Made by a program: the position numbers and the translations under genes. A stretch of DNA of 64,000 nucleotides from Lactobacillus sp. CBA3606 (GTDB taxonomy: Bacteria; Bacillota; Bacilli; Lactobacillales; Lactobacillaceae). A model generated the notes under the pieces. It was not told the origin of the DNA, searched no databases, and saw only the letters and a program-made list of their open reading frames with translations. Each line of letters opens with the position of its first letter. Positions within the stretch are counted from its first letter, which is position 1. The stretch spans positions 558,001 to 622,000 of the forward strand of contig NZ_CP027194.1 in assembly GCF_002970935.1 (NCBI RefSeq), read 5' to 3'. Below, in pieces: positions 18,178 through 27,064 of this stretch.

Positions 18178-19464
18178 CTATTGTTGTTCAAAAGCACTAA
18201 TAGCGTTCGGATTTAATTGTTGCCACTGCTTTGTGTAGAAAGCATCATTGATCTGATAACTTGGAGTGGTTGTCGTTGATTTGCTTAAGAATGGATCTAA
18301 CTTCTGATCCACTGCTAACCAGCCGCGCCAACCCAAGTGAATGGTATCAGTCATGAAGTAATTTTCTTGACCATCTTTTGATAAGTCAATAATGTTATTA
18401 AATCCTTGACTGGTCAATTGGTAACGAATCTTTTTATCAAAAGCTGTCATCATTTTCATCGATAACCCCGTATAGTTCGCCCATTTTTGATTAATCGGCG
18501 GAATAATAAAGGCAACGTCAGTATGATTTTTAGCAAATTGATTCAAGACCAATTGAAAATCCGCAAATTCTGGTGACTTCGTATAATCTAAAGTCGTTTG
18601 ACTACCTTTAAGGCGTTTGTAATGTCGCTTTAACTGCGTCTGCCAAAAGGTATTACTGATTTCTAAATTATTTGAAGTGGTGGCTTGCTGACCAAGCTTA
18701 CCAGCCAATGCATCTAGGTTCGTATAATTATAAGTCGCCGGTAATTGTTTTTCCTGCGTCGCAACTTTATTCAAGTTTTTACCAGAAACACCAAATTTAG
18801 AGAAGAATTCATCTTCGCTACCCAAAACGCGCGCTTTATAATTAATGTAAGCCCGTTGTGCACTAGTTGGCTCTAAGCCTGCCGCTACCCGAGCCAATGC
18901 GCCCGATAAGACGCGGTCCGAAGAACCTGACGGCATTTGCAATAACCGCTTAGCCGCATAACGATCCATGGCAGTATTTTGTTCCGTCTGTAACCAATCG
19001 GTCGTTTGTAAAGGTGAGTAATAATACCCAAAAGCATCCTTTCGCGTTCCTTTTGGGACAAACCATTGTGGCGAAATTACAAAGACAGCTTTCTTATTAG
19101 TTAACTGCTTTTTTACCGATTGCATCACGAAGTATTGGGTCAACGACTGTGTCCCCCGCGCCCCCAGTAAAAATGGCCGATAATTACGCTGGTACTTGTC
19201 TGCCAATACAGATGGATGCATCGGATCAAATCGTGACCATTCTGAAGAACCGAAGAACGGCACATAGCCATCATCTAGCGCTTGTCGTTTAACTAAGCGA
19301 CCCTTCAAAATGTTTGGTGATAATGAAACAGCCGCTTTTTTTTCGGTCGTTTTAGACACATGATTTAATCCGAATGAAAATGGTGAAAGCAGAACGGCCA
19401 ATAATAAGATTGCTGCCAAAATAATTGGCCCAAAAATCTTAAAAAGGCGTTTTGGAACACTCAT
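18178..19464 (-). CDS. dltD: Teichoic acid D-alanylation protein DltD
   Basis: Final step in moving D-alanine onto lipoteichoic acid outside the cell. The protein (428 aa) has one N-terminal membrane anchor (about 9-30) and an SGNH-like hydrolase domain. The nucleophile region is [18 protein letters not shown] (residues ~69-84) and the catalytic Asp/His pair sits in [12 protein letters not shown]. It overlaps dltC by 4 nt (ATGA), so translation is coupled. Confidence 0.96.
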   Translation of the reverse strand: MSVPKRLFKIFGPIILAAILLLAVLLSPFSFGLNHVSKTTEKKAAVSLSPNILKGRLVKRQALDDGYVPFFGSSEWSRFDPMHPSVLADKYQRNYRPFLLGARGTQSLTQYFVMQSVKKQLTNKKAVFVISPQWFVPKGTRKDAFGYYYSPLQTTDWLQTEQNTAMDRYAAKRLLQMPSGSSDRVLSGALARVAAGLEPTSAQRAYINYKARVLGSEDEFFSKFGVSGKNLNKVATQEKQLPATYNYTNLDALAGKLGQQATTSNNLEISNTFWQTQLKRHYKRLKGSQTTLDYTKSPEFADFQLVLNQFAKNHTDVAFIIPPINQKWANYTGLSMKMMTAFDKKIRYQLTSQGFNNIIDLSKDGQENYFMTDTIHLGWRGWLAVDQKLDPFLSKSTTTTPSYQINDAFYTKQWQQLNPNAISAFEQQ

Positions 19465-19697
19465 TGCATGCTCTCGACCTTAGCAACGATTTTTTCGGGG
19501 GTATCCCATTCACTACGTTCAAATTCAGAAACTGGGACTTCAATACCCAATTGACTTTGTAATTCCAATAATAACTGAACTGAGCCCATTGAATCTAAAA
19601 TGCCTTCATCAAATAAGTTCGTGTCCATGTGTCCAGAAACATCTTCACCCGTTAAATCTTGTAAAATTGATAATACTGTTGATTTTGTGTCATCCAT
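19461..19697 (-). CDS. dltC: D-alanyl carrier protein
   Basis: 78-residue acyl-carrier-like protein that holds D-Ala on a 4'-phosphopantetheine arm. The attachment serine is in [13 protein letters not shown]. DltA loads it and DltB uses it at the membrane. It overlaps dltD at the 3' end and lies 32 bp after dltB. Confidence 0.96.
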   Translation of the reverse strand: MDDTKSTVLSILQDLTGEDVSGHMDTNLFDEGILDSMGSVQLLLELQSQLGIEVPVSEFERSEWDTPEKIVAKVESMQ

Positions 19698-19729
19698 TGT
19701 TATTACGCCCCTAATATTAATTTATTTTT

Positions 19730-20950
19730 TTAATGCCGTGGAACAAAGAACAAAGTGTTTAAAAAGCCTGAGAACAATAAGAAACTTAAACAAACAACGT
19801 TAAACGTTAAGAAAATTGCGAAGCCTTCCGTAAACTTATTATGTGGAATTTGTTCGCGGTGCTTTTTCTTAAAACGCAACCAAGCATCATTGGCAACCAT
19901 CGCCAAGCCATGGAATAACCCATATGCAATGTAGTACCACGTCTCACCATGCCAGAACCCCATGATTAACATGTTGATCACGTAGCAGACATTAGCCGTC
20001 GTAATTCGGCTCTTAAAGACTTTATGTTTCATGAAGAAGAAGACCATCCGCATATAGATAAAGTCACGGAACCAAAATGACAGCGTCATATGCCAACGAT
20101 TCCAAAAATCTTTAATATTCTTTGACCGGAACGGTTGGTTAAAGTTCATTGGGGTTTCGACCCCCATTAAATAACTCACCCCAACCGCAAACAAACTGTA
20201 TCCGGCAAAGTCAAAGAATAGATCCATACTGTACACGTACATGTAACCCAGTAAGGCCCATGAAATACCATGTGCTTGTAAGGCCGCATGCCCCACCGTT
20301 GGTAACATTAACGTGCCAAAAATATAAGCCAGTAAAAACTTATACAAGAATCCCAAGAAAATGTAACGGACCCCTTTTTCCACTAAATCTAAATACTTCA
20401 CGCGCGTTGGCACACTATCATAATCTTTAACAAAGCGACGATAACGGTCAATCGGTCCTGAAGAAATTGTTGGGAAAAATAGTAAAAACTGTCCGAATAA
20501 GATCGGATGGAACTCTTTAATCGTCCCATCTCGAGTTTCCATAATGGTTTGGACCACTTTGAAGGTCAAATAGGAAATACCTAAAAACCCAATAATGGAA
20601 CTAGCGCCCTTTGAAACGGCCGGCGTGATTTTTACCACAGCCAACGGAATAATCGCTAAAATGACGCTAACCACAAATATCCAGCCTTTATTCGACGAAT
20701 CGGCGCGTTGCCGGTACCGCGAATACAACCAAACTAGACAGATCTGGTAAACCAAGTAAATTACCAATGCAATCCCAGTGTGCCACTTCACGCCACCAAA
20801 AGTCAGCAATAAGAATACAAAGGAAATAATTGATTCGTAAATATGCGAGCGGTGACCATAAAGTAACCCAATCATCAATGGTAATAACGCAACGAAAAGT
20901 AAGATGAAATAGGTGGGATTACCATATGGATCAAACGTAAAGGACATCAT
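19730..20950 (-). CDS. dltB: D-alanyl transfer protein DltB (MBOAT)
   Basis: Membrane-bound O-acyltransferase (406 aa, about 11 membrane segments) that passes D-Ala from DltC across the membrane. MBOAT landmarks are NFNQPFRSKNIKDFWNRWH with the conserved Trp-His region and the catalytic histidine in MGFWHGETWYYIAYG. The ATG overlaps the dltA stop (ATGA). A second ATG at 20947 is an alternative start. Confidence 0.96.
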   Translation of the reverse strand: MMSFTFDPYGNPTYFILLFVALLPLMIGLLYGHRSHIYESIISFVFLLLTFGGVKWHTGIALVIYLVYQICLVWLYSRYRQRADSSNKGWIFVVSVILAIIPLAVVKITPAVSKGASSIIGFLGISYLTFKVVQTIMETRDGTIKEFHPILFGQFLLFFPTISSGPIDRYRRFVKDYDSVPTRVKYLDLVEKGVRYIFLGFLYKFLLAYIFGTLMLPTVGHAALQAHGISWALLGYMYVYSMDLFFDFAGYSLFAVGVSYLMGVETPMNFNQPFRSKNIKDFWNRWHMTLSFWFRDFIYMRMVFFFMKHKVFKSRITTANVCYVINMLIMGFWHGETWYYIAYGLFHGLAMVANDAWLRFKKKHREQIPHNKFTEGFAIFLTFNVVCLSFLLFSGFLNTLFFVPRH

Positions 20951-22473
20951 TCGGGGTTAACCTCTTTAATGATCGACTTAACATCAATTTTACCGTTCGG
21001 CGTAAGTGGCAAGCTGGTTTGATAAACAAACCGTTGCGGAATCATGTATTCCATCATCATTCCTTGTAAGTCTTTCTTAATAGCAGTCGTTAGGGCAAAG
21101 TCACTGGCAAAATCATTAGCCTTAGGCACAACATACGCGATCATCTGTGTGACTTTGTGGTCCTTATTATACTTAGGCACTGCGACTGCTTGCTTAATAT
21201 GCTGTTGTTGGCCGAGAAAATGATCGACCTCTTCTAGTTCGATACGGTAGCCATTCATTTTAATCTGAAAGTCTACCCGACCACAGTAACGGAATAAACC
21301 ATCCGCATCCATCGTCCCAATATCACCAGTATGATAGGCACGTTGTCCAGCTAAGGTGAAAAAGGCCTTCGCCGTTTTGGCCGGATTATTCAAATAGCCT
21401 TTAGACACACTAGGTCCGGCAATCACTAATTCACCTTCAACCCCAGCAGCAACCGGTTGATTCGCCTCATCAACGACCAGCATTTGTGTATCAGCTTTTG
21501 CATAACCAATTGGCAAGCGCGGATACTTTTCAAGCGCCGCAGTCGTAATTTCAATCTGCGTCACTGCCACACAAGTTTCCGTCGGACCATACGTATTAAA
21601 AATCCGGGCTGCAGGAAAACGCGCTTTGAGCGTTGCGGCCGTCTTATGTGTCAGTTCCTCACCACAAAACAGAAAATGCGTTAGGTTAGGTAAATGACTG
21701 GCATCAAATTTAGGTTCTAACAAGCAAATATCCATAAATGAGGGCGTTGAAACCCAAACATTAATCGGTAAGGTTGGTAAAACCGCAAACAGTTGTTTGA
21801 AGTCATCCGTCACCGCTTTCGGTAAGGCATACAGGGTTCCCCCGCTAGCCAAGGTTGGATACACATCCATAACCGATAAATCAAATGAATACGGTGGTTG
21901 TGACAACGCCTTAGGTTGCTCAGGTAAGCCAAAATCATCACCTAACATCCAATTGACATAGCTCAATAGATTGGTGTGACTAATTTCAACCCCTTTAGGC
22001 TGCCCCGTTGTCCCTGACGTAAAGATGATGTAATAATCCTCATCACCACTGACCGCATGCTGCGGCTGGTACTGCACGGGCGTTGCAAAAATTGCCTTTA
22101 ATTGATCTGGAATGATAACAGGTGTCGTCCCCACACCAGTCGGCAAATCGGCAACCGCAATTACTGCCGCGGGCTTGGCAATCGCATTAATCATCGTTAA
22201 ACGTTCATTTGGTGAATGCGTATCAATCGGAATGTAGGCGCGTCCCGCTTTAACCACCCCTAAGAAAGTGGCAATCATTTCAAAAGTTTGCCCACCGAAA
22301 ACAATAATTGGTGCCTTTGGTGTTAAAGCTAGTGTCTCGAGGTGAGCTGCTAACGCATCTGAATAAGCTTTTAATTCAGCGTACGTGTGCGTCACGCCCT
22401 GGACATCATAAACCACTTTTTCAGGTTGCGTCCGTGCATAATCATCAATGGTACTGATTATATTTTTGATCAT
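20947..22473 (-). CDS. dltA: D-alanine--D-alanyl carrier protein ligase
   Basis: Adenylation enzyme (508 aa) that activates D-alanine with ATP and loads DltC. ANL-superfamily motifs are YYIIFTSGTTGQPKGVEISH, FNTYGPTETCVAVT, YHTGDIGTMDADGLFRYCGR and NGYRIELEEVD, and the C-terminal catalytic lysine is in LTPNGKIDVKSI. It is third in the operon, after dltE and dltX. Confidence 0.97.
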   Translation of the reverse strand: MIKNIISTIDDYARTQPEKVVYDVQGVTHTYAELKAYSDALAAHLETLALTPKAPIIVFGGQTFEMIATFLGVVKAGRAYIPIDTHSPNERLTMINAIAKPAAVIAVADLPTGVGTTPVIIPDQLKAIFATPVQYQPQHAVSGDEDYYIIFTSGTTGQPKGVEISHTNLLSYVNWMLGDDFGLPEQPKALSQPPYSFDLSVMDVYPTLASGGTLYALPKAVTDDFKQLFAVLPTLPINVWVSTPSFMDICLLEPKFDASHLPNLTHFLFCGEELTHKTAATLKARFPAARIFNTYGPTETCVAVTQIEITTAALEKYPRLPIGYAKADTQMLVVDEANQPVAAGVEGELVIAGPSVSKGYLNNPAKTAKAFFTLAGQRAYHTGDIGTMDADGLFRYCGRVDFQIKMNGYRIELEEVDHFLGQQQHIKQAVAVPKYNKDHKVTQMIAYVVPKANDFASDFALTTAIKKDLQGMMMEYMIPQRFVYQTSLPLTPNGKIDVKSIIKEVNPE

Positions 22474-22511
22474 TAGTAATCTCCCCCAAAAACAAATTAA
22501 TCCGTTCTCAA

Positions 22512-22661
22512 TTAGAATTCATTGTAGATAAACTTGGCCTGATTAATACCGCTATACCCGTACAAATAAACCAGGGCAAGCATGACAGCAAAATAGAATA
22601 CTGTAAGCACAATGAATTGAACAACTGGACGTTGGAACCAGAGTTTCAATTTTGCGAACAT
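22512..22661 (-). CDS. dltX: Teichoic acid D-Ala incorporation small protein DltX
   Basis: 49-residue single-pass membrane protein, MFAKLKLWFQRPVVQF followed by a helix (about 17-36) and the conserved C-terminal tail ending KFIYNEF. In this family the C-terminal peptide acts as an acyl carrier or intermediary between DltB and DltD. AGGAGG is 7 nt before the ATG. The gene is short and easily missed; it fills the gap between dltE and dltA. Confidence 0.93.
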   Translation of the reverse strand: MFAKLKLWFQRPVVQFIVLTVFYFAVMLALVYLYGYSGINQAKFIYNEF

Positions 22662-22695
22662 GCCTTCACCTCCTCAAAATAAGTCAATCAACCGG

Positions 22696-23892
22696 TCACT
22701 TCAAATTACCGCTCATCATTTCCTGATAGATTTTATTCATCGCTGTTAATAATGTATCGGTCGATCGATAATAGTTGGATAATAACACGACGCCGTTTTT
22801 GCCATCTTTAGATAAGCGGATGCCAGATTCATAGCCATAACCAACCCCGTGTGACCGTAATGCAGTTGGTTGATCATTATAAACGCCGCCGCCGTATGTT
22901 CCTGTGGCGGTACGCTTATGCAAAATTGCCACGTTCTTAGGCGTTAACAATTTGCCATCCACAATCGCTCGTTCCGTTTTGAATAAATCGCCGGCACTCA
23001 TATAAACTTGACCGGTTCCAAGTTCATTTGCCATTTGCGCGGTCGTTTCAGGGGCTTCGGTCGCATAAGTAGGCGTCGTTTGCCCCGTCACTGCTTGATA
23101 ACCAGTCGTTGCACCTTTGCCTTGACCATTAATCACGAAACCAGTTTGGTGCAAATCTAGCTTTTTAATAATCTGTTGGTTGAAAAATGTCTTATAAGAT
23201 TGCCCCGTAATTTGACGGATAATCCCCGCTAATAATAGAAAGTTTACGGAAGAATAGTTGAAGGTCCCTAATTTTTCCGGGGTAAATGTTAAGTGTTTAA
23301 CGGCGTAATCAACGACTTGTTGTTCAGTTAAAGGATCGGTTGCCCCATCTTTCAATCGAAAACCGGTGGTCATATCCAATAATTGCCGGATGGTCGTTGT
23401 GCCACCTTTAATGGTTGGATAATATTTATTGACCGGATCGCTTAGCTTCAACTTACCAGCTTGAACTAACCGCATAATACCCACGGCAGTGATTGATTTT
23501 TGAATCGACAATATTTGATATTTTGACGTCGGTCCATTCAATGTTTGCTGCGCCTTATTAGCGTAACCAAAACCCTTTTGATAAATCACCTGGTTATTTT
23601 TAACAACTAAGGCGGTCCCCACGAACTGACTTGTCTTCAAAATTTCTGTAATCTGTGCATTAGAGCTTTTAGTCTTTGAAAACGTCGCGGCTTTAATCTT
23701 TTTTGCAAGTGCCCGTTGCTTTTGCGCTGTTCGGCGTGCTTGTCTCTTTTTGGCAGCAATTTTTTGCTGCTGCACTTGTTCAACCCGTTTGGTATGGTAA
23801 TGATAAGCACCAAAACCGCCACCAATCACACCAATTCCCAATATAATCAATAAACCTAGTTTTAATCGTTTCAAAGTTATTAACTTCCCCAT
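22696..23892 (-). CDS. dltE: Serine hydrolase DltE/PbpX2
   Basis: Membrane-anchored beta-lactamase-fold protein (398 aa). One membrane segment (about 11-30) and a long Lys/Arg/Gln helix (about 37-70) lead to the catalytic domain. The nucleophile motif is S129-I-Q-K132, the second motif Y213-S-S and the third-strand region LRSHGVGYGYESG. In L. plantarum this gene was named pbpX2 and later shown to be a D-Ala esterase for lipoteichoic acid (dltE). It is first in the dlt operon, so the same transcript encodes D-alanylation and its reversal. Confidence 0.9.
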   Translation of the reverse strand: MGKLITLKRLKLGLLIILGIGVIGGGFGAYHYHTKRVEQVQQQKIAAKKRQARRTAQKQRALAKKIKAATFSKTKSSNAQITEILKTSQFVGTALVVKNNQVIYQKGFGYANKAQQTLNGPTSKYQILSIQKSITAVGIMRLVQAGKLKLSDPVNKYYPTIKGGTTTIRQLLDMTTGFRLKDGATDPLTEQQVVDYAVKHLTFTPEKLGTFNYSSVNFLLLAGIIRQITGQSYKTFFNQQIIKKLDLHQTGFVINGQGKGATTGYQAVTGQTTPTYATEAPETTAQMANELGTGQVYMSAGDLFKTERAIVDGKLLTPKNVAILHKRTATGTYGGGVYNDQPTALRSHGVGYGYESGIRLSKDGKNGVVLLSNYYRSTDTLLTAMNKIYQEMMSGNLK

Positions 23893-24043
23893 CCGTTAAT
23901 TTATGATGAACCCTAGCCAACGATTACACTTAGCCTTAATCCTGATTCATCAAGTTCAATAGTACTAGTTTAACAGGCTAGCTGAATTGAACCCATTTTG
24001 CACTTGAAAAGGATAAAAACTTGCCTGTCCGTCTAATCAAAGG

Positions 24044-24109
24044 TCAGTTTTGTAACGGTTTTGTAACATTACCGTCAGTTTTAGCGGCAACCCTTTGAAA
24101 AGTGGCCAT
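24044..24109 (-). CDS. Candidate 21-residue small ORF upstream of dltE
   Basis: AAGGAGGTGA lies at ideal spacing (7 nt after AGGAGG) before ATG GCC, giving MATFQRVAAKTDGNVTKPLQ plus a final Asn, then TGA. The peptide is soluble and matches no family I know. It sits about 150 bp upstream of dltE and could be a leader peptide, a small protein or the head of a deleted gene. Confidence 0.4.
   Translation of the reverse strand: MATFQRVAAKTDGNVTKPLQN
24051..24067. promoter_or_regulatory. WalR/PhoP-type direct repeat
   Basis: TGTAAC-N5-TGTAAC on the plus strand exactly matches the WalR consensus form TGTWAH-N5-TGTWAH. It lies upstream of the cell-wall gene dltE, but inside the candidate 21-codon ORF, so coincidence is possible. 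Confidence 0.35.
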
Positions 24110-24240
24110 TGATTCACCTCCTTGATTAATTCTAGCACCCTTAAATCAGGCACCTGTAATATATCGAAACCGTTTATTGAAAAATCAGGTGCCAGGAAGG
24201 TTAGTTAATAAACAAGCGTCTTTGCTTTACGCCACAACTC

Positions 24241-24248
24241 ATTTTTTG
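24241..24248. repeat. Left 8-bp target duplication of the ISL3 element
   Basis: ATTTTTTG directly abuts the left inverted repeat and is identical to 25737-25744 at the other side. Confidence 0.9.
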
Positions 24249-24284
24249 GGTTCTCTGTCAACTGTTGTTGGTAATCTTTTTATT

Positions 24285-24320
24285 GGTGCTTAGCCGCGCA
24301 ACGGCTAAGCACCTTTTTTT
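24285..24320 (+). terminator. Outward-guarding terminator at the transposase 3' end
   Basis: GGTGCTTAGCCG and CGGCTAAGCACC form a 12-bp stem with a 5-nt loop and T7 on the plus strand, antisense to the last transposase codons. It would stop outside transcripts reading into the element; on the minus strand it lacks a strong U-tract. Confidence 0.7.
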
Positions 24321-25561
24321 AATGCGAACATTAAATGTATACGCAATCTGAAATTATTGAAATTTCCAAAACCATAGGCGGTATGTTTTAAAACTTTGAT
24401 TTTGTTATTTGTCCCTTCCAAAGGACCATTTGAATATTGATATCTAAGTGCGTTCTCAATCGACTCTTGGCTATCTCGTAGTTTCAAAAAATGTTTCTCC
24501 ATTTCCTCTGGAAATTGATTACTAGCAGCCAGAACCTGTCTTAAACGGGGTAAATCTCGATATTTGACGGCGCTTCTGAGTGTATGCAAGGCGTCATAGG
24601 CTCGTTTTAAATCTGGATCAAATTCCAGCATCTCTTCAACAATTTGATTTTGGGTATGGCGTCCGGCAATAAAGGAATAGTGCCTATAGTTCTTGATATC
24701 AAGTTTCTCGTTAGGTTTTAAGAGTAGTTTCCAATATCTCTTTAGTGCTTTATATTTAATATTTGATTTAGCAAATTGTTTCATGACGCGAATACGAGTT
24801 TGATTAAAGCCTACCACCGCCGATTTCACGATGTGAAACCGGTCAGTAACGATTATGGCCTCTGGAAATACTGACACTAGCTCAGGGTACGTATAATTCA
24901 TATCCGTTACAATAACTTTGACACCCATTCGGGCTGCTTTCGTATAACGGTTAAAGTATTTTTCAAGACTAGCAAGTGTTCTCGATTCTAAGATATCTAT
25001 AAATTGATGAGTTTCTCCATCCATAAAGACGAAACTCATCGAACCGTTGGCATCTTTGGTTGACTTGATTTCATCCATGCAAATGACACTTGGCAACCAA
25101 TCATAATGGGTCAACAAATCACGTTCGTAGGTCTTTAACATTGAGACAACTGTACTACTTGAAATATTCAATTCGTGAGCAATGTGTGTCATGGTCACCG
25201 GTTCACTTAGCTTCTCTAAGCAAGCGATGCGAACATTATTAGAGATTGTATGATTCCGTTGCGTTAGCGTAGTTGCTGCTAAAAAATAGCTGTTGCACAC
25301 TTTACACTTAAAGTTCCGTTTCTTTAGATGCAGTAAAACGTCTCGCTCACTGCTCCTAAGTAGCTTAACTTTTACTTGCCGCCAGCCATAACGAATGATA
25401 CTTTTTCTGTTGAGCACGCCGCACTTTGGACACGCTTTTGGACGATAGTCCAAAACTGCTTGAACCTCGATTGGTCCTTTTTCTTGAATGTTATTGATAA
25501 TAGTTACTTTTTTGATGTTTTGGTCTTTAATTCCCAATAAAAATTTAGTATCCTTATTCAT
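24305..25561 (-). CDS. ISL3-family transposase
   Basis: 418 residues from the ATG at 25561. An N-terminal zinc finger is seen as CPKC with a second pair CKVC, then a helix-turn-helix (TMTHIAHELNISSSTVVS), then the DDE domain with catalytic Asp in ICMDEIKS, Asp in VIVTDMNYTY and Glu in SNGPLEGTNNKIKVLK. No strong Shine-Dalgarno precedes 25561; the frame is open upstream to a GTG at 25642. The gene looks intact. Confidence 0.93.
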   Translation of the reverse strand: MNKDTKFLLGIKDQNIKKVTIINNIQEKGPIEVQAVLDYRPKACPKCGVLNRKSIIRYGWRQVKVKLLRSSERDVLLHLKKRNFKCKVCNSYFLAATTLTQRNHTISNNVRIACLEKLSEPVTMTHIAHELNISSSTVVSMLKTYERDLLTHYDWLPSVICMDEIKSTKDANGSMSFVFMDGETHQFIDILESRTLASLEKYFNRYTKAARMGVKVIVTDMNYTYPELVSVFPEAIIVTDRFHIVKSAVVGFNQTRIRVMKQFAKSNIKYKALKRYWKLLLKPNEKLDIKNYRHYSFIAGRHTQNQIVEEMLEFDPDLKRAYDALHTLRSAVKYRDLPRLRQVLAASNQFPEEMEKHFLKLRDSQESIENALRYQYSNGPLEGTNNKIKVLKHTAYGFGNFNNFRLRIHLMFALKKGA

Positions 25562-25736
25562 AGGGGTATAGTCGCTTCTTTCTCTTGAAATGTGGTAGTG
25601 GATAGATATATAAGTCTGCCGACTATATCTCTTTTTCTGCACTTTTTTAATATACTACAAATAAAATACATACAAAAATATCCGCTGCCAGTAATCAAGT
25701 TTTCACTTAATTACCAACAACAGATATTTTAGAACC

Positions 25737-25744
25737 ATTTTTTG
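25737..25744. repeat. Right 8-bp target duplication of the ISL3 element
   Basis: ATTTTTTG, identical to 24241-24248. Confidence 0.9.
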
Positions 25745-25748
25745 ACAC

Positions 25749-25790
25749 AAAAAAAGTTGAACGCTTGCCCCGAAGACAAGCATTCAACTT
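25749..25790 (-). terminator. dnaJ terminator
   Basis: AAGTTGAATGCTTG pairs with CAAGCGTTCAACTT (one G-U) on the minus strand, followed by T-runs into which the ISL3 element inserted. Confidence 0.85.
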
Positions 25791-25808
25791 GGTTTTTAAT
25801 CATTTAAG

Positions 25809-26960
25809 CTACACGCCACGTAATTTATCAAATAGTGAACTTTTGCCATTACCGGCAACCGTTTTACCACTAGCCTTGGCAAACGTCTTTAAGGCTTCTT
25901 TTTGACCCTTATTGAGTTTGGTTGGCGTTTGAATCATAATCGTAACCCGTTCATCACCAGTCCCGTTACCACGTAAGCGTGGTGCACCCTTGCCACGTAA
26001 ACGGAACGTGGTGCCAGTCTGCGTACCAGCAGGGATCTTCATCTTAACATCCCCGTGGACCGTCTTAACTTGCACTTCGTCACCTAACGCCGCTTGGACG
26101 AAATCAATTGGCAACTTAAAGTAAATCGTAGCGCCATCCCGTTCGAACTCATCGCTGGGTTCAACTCGGAAGATAATAAACAAATCACCATAAGGACCAC
26201 CGTTAACCCCGGATTCCCCTTGATTTTGTAACCGCATCTGTTGGCCTTCTTCAACCCCAGCTGGTACCGTTACTTTAATAGAATGACTTTGTTCAGTATG
26301 ACCTGCGCCACCACAAGTTGCACATTTATCTTTGATTTCTTTACCAGTTCCATGACAAACATCACAAACTTGTTGACTCATCATGCGGCCAAGTGGCGTA
26401 TTCGTTTGCACTTGAATATAGCCACTCCCTTGACACTTCGAACAGGTCACTGGTGATGTCCCAGGCTTAGCCCCAGAACCACCACAAGTTTCACATTGTT
26501 CTTCACGATTATAGGTAATATTAGTTTGTTTCCCAAAAATGGCATCTTCAAACTTCAACGTCATTTCATATTGTAAGTCACGACCTTGTTGTGGTGCAGT
26601 CGGGTTTGGCCGCCGACTACCGCCACCGGCATTGCCACCGAAGAATGAACTAAAGATATCTTCGAAACCGCCGCCACCGCCGCCGAAGCCACCGTAACTT
26701 TGACCGTTGAAGCCACCAGCGCCACCAAAACCGCCTTGTTGACCGCCTGTTGAGCCATATTGATCATACTGGGTCCGTTTTTGTGGATCACCTAATGTCT
26801 CATAAGCCTCATTGACAGCCTTAAACTTGTCCTCAGCGCCCGCTTCATGATTTAAATCAGGATGATACTTTTTTGAAAGCTTTCGATAAGCTTTCTTAAT
26901 TTCGTCCTGACTTGCATCTTTCGCAACACCCAGAACCTTATATAAATCTTGTTCTGCCAT
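25809..26960 (-). CDS. dnaJ: Chaperone DnaJ
   Basis: Hsp40 co-chaperone (383 aa) that stimulates DnaK ATPase. The J domain has HPD in [12 protein letters not shown], then a Gly/Phe-rich linker (about 75-115), four CxxCxGxG zinc repeats beginning [12 protein letters not shown], and the C-terminal substrate-binding domain. It is last in the hrcA-grpE-dnaK-dnaJ cluster, behind an internal hairpin. Confidence 0.97.
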   Translation of the reverse strand: MAEQDLYKVLGVAKDASQDEIKKAYRKLSKKYHPDLNHEAGAEDKFKAVNEAYETLGDPQKRTQYDQYGSTGGQQGGFGGAGGFNGQSYGGFGGGGGGFEDIFSSFFGGNAGGGSRRPNPTAPQQGRDLQYEMTLKFEDAIFGKQTNITYNREEQCETCGGSGAKPGTSPVTCSKCQGSGYIQVQTNTPLGRMMSQQVCDVCHGTGKEIKDKCATCGGAGHTEQSHSIKVTVPAGVEEGQQMRLQNQGESGVNGGPYGDLFIIFRVEPSDEFERDGATIYFKLPIDFVQAALGDEVQVKTVHGDVKMKIPAGTQTGTTFRLRGKGAPRLRGNGTGDERVTIMIQTPTKLNKGQKEALKTFAKASGKTVAGNGKSSLFDKLRGV

Positions 26961-27014
26961 TGTAACCTCCTAATGATCCTTGATAAAGTCCCATTAATAT
27001 TAGCATATCTGACA

Positions 27015-27048
27015 CAAAAAGCCAAAGCCGCGCGGCCTTGGCTTTTTG
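27015..27048 (-). terminator. dnaK-dnaJ intergenic terminator
   Basis: CAAAAAGCCAAGGCCG pairs with CGGCTTTGGCTTTTTG on the minus strand (one G-U pair). It probably lowers dnaJ relative to dnaK. Confidence 0.75.
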
Positions 27049-27064
27049 TTGCAACCGGTAATGG

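Larger units (their letters stand above)
24249..25736 (-). mobile_element. Complete ISL3-family insertion sequence
   Basis: 1488-bp element bounded by imperfect 27-bp inverted repeats (24249-24275 and 25710-25736) that share GGTTCT at the tip and CTGTTGTTGGTAAT inside. It is flanked by the 8-bp duplication ATTTTTTG typical of the family. It carries one transposase. It landed in the T-run of the dnaJ terminator, between the heat-shock and dlt operons. Confidence 0.93.

Noticed and set aside
24161-24176. cre-like sequence CGAAACCGTTTATT upstream of dltE
   Set aside because: Several mismatches from the catabolite-response consensus and no supporting context.
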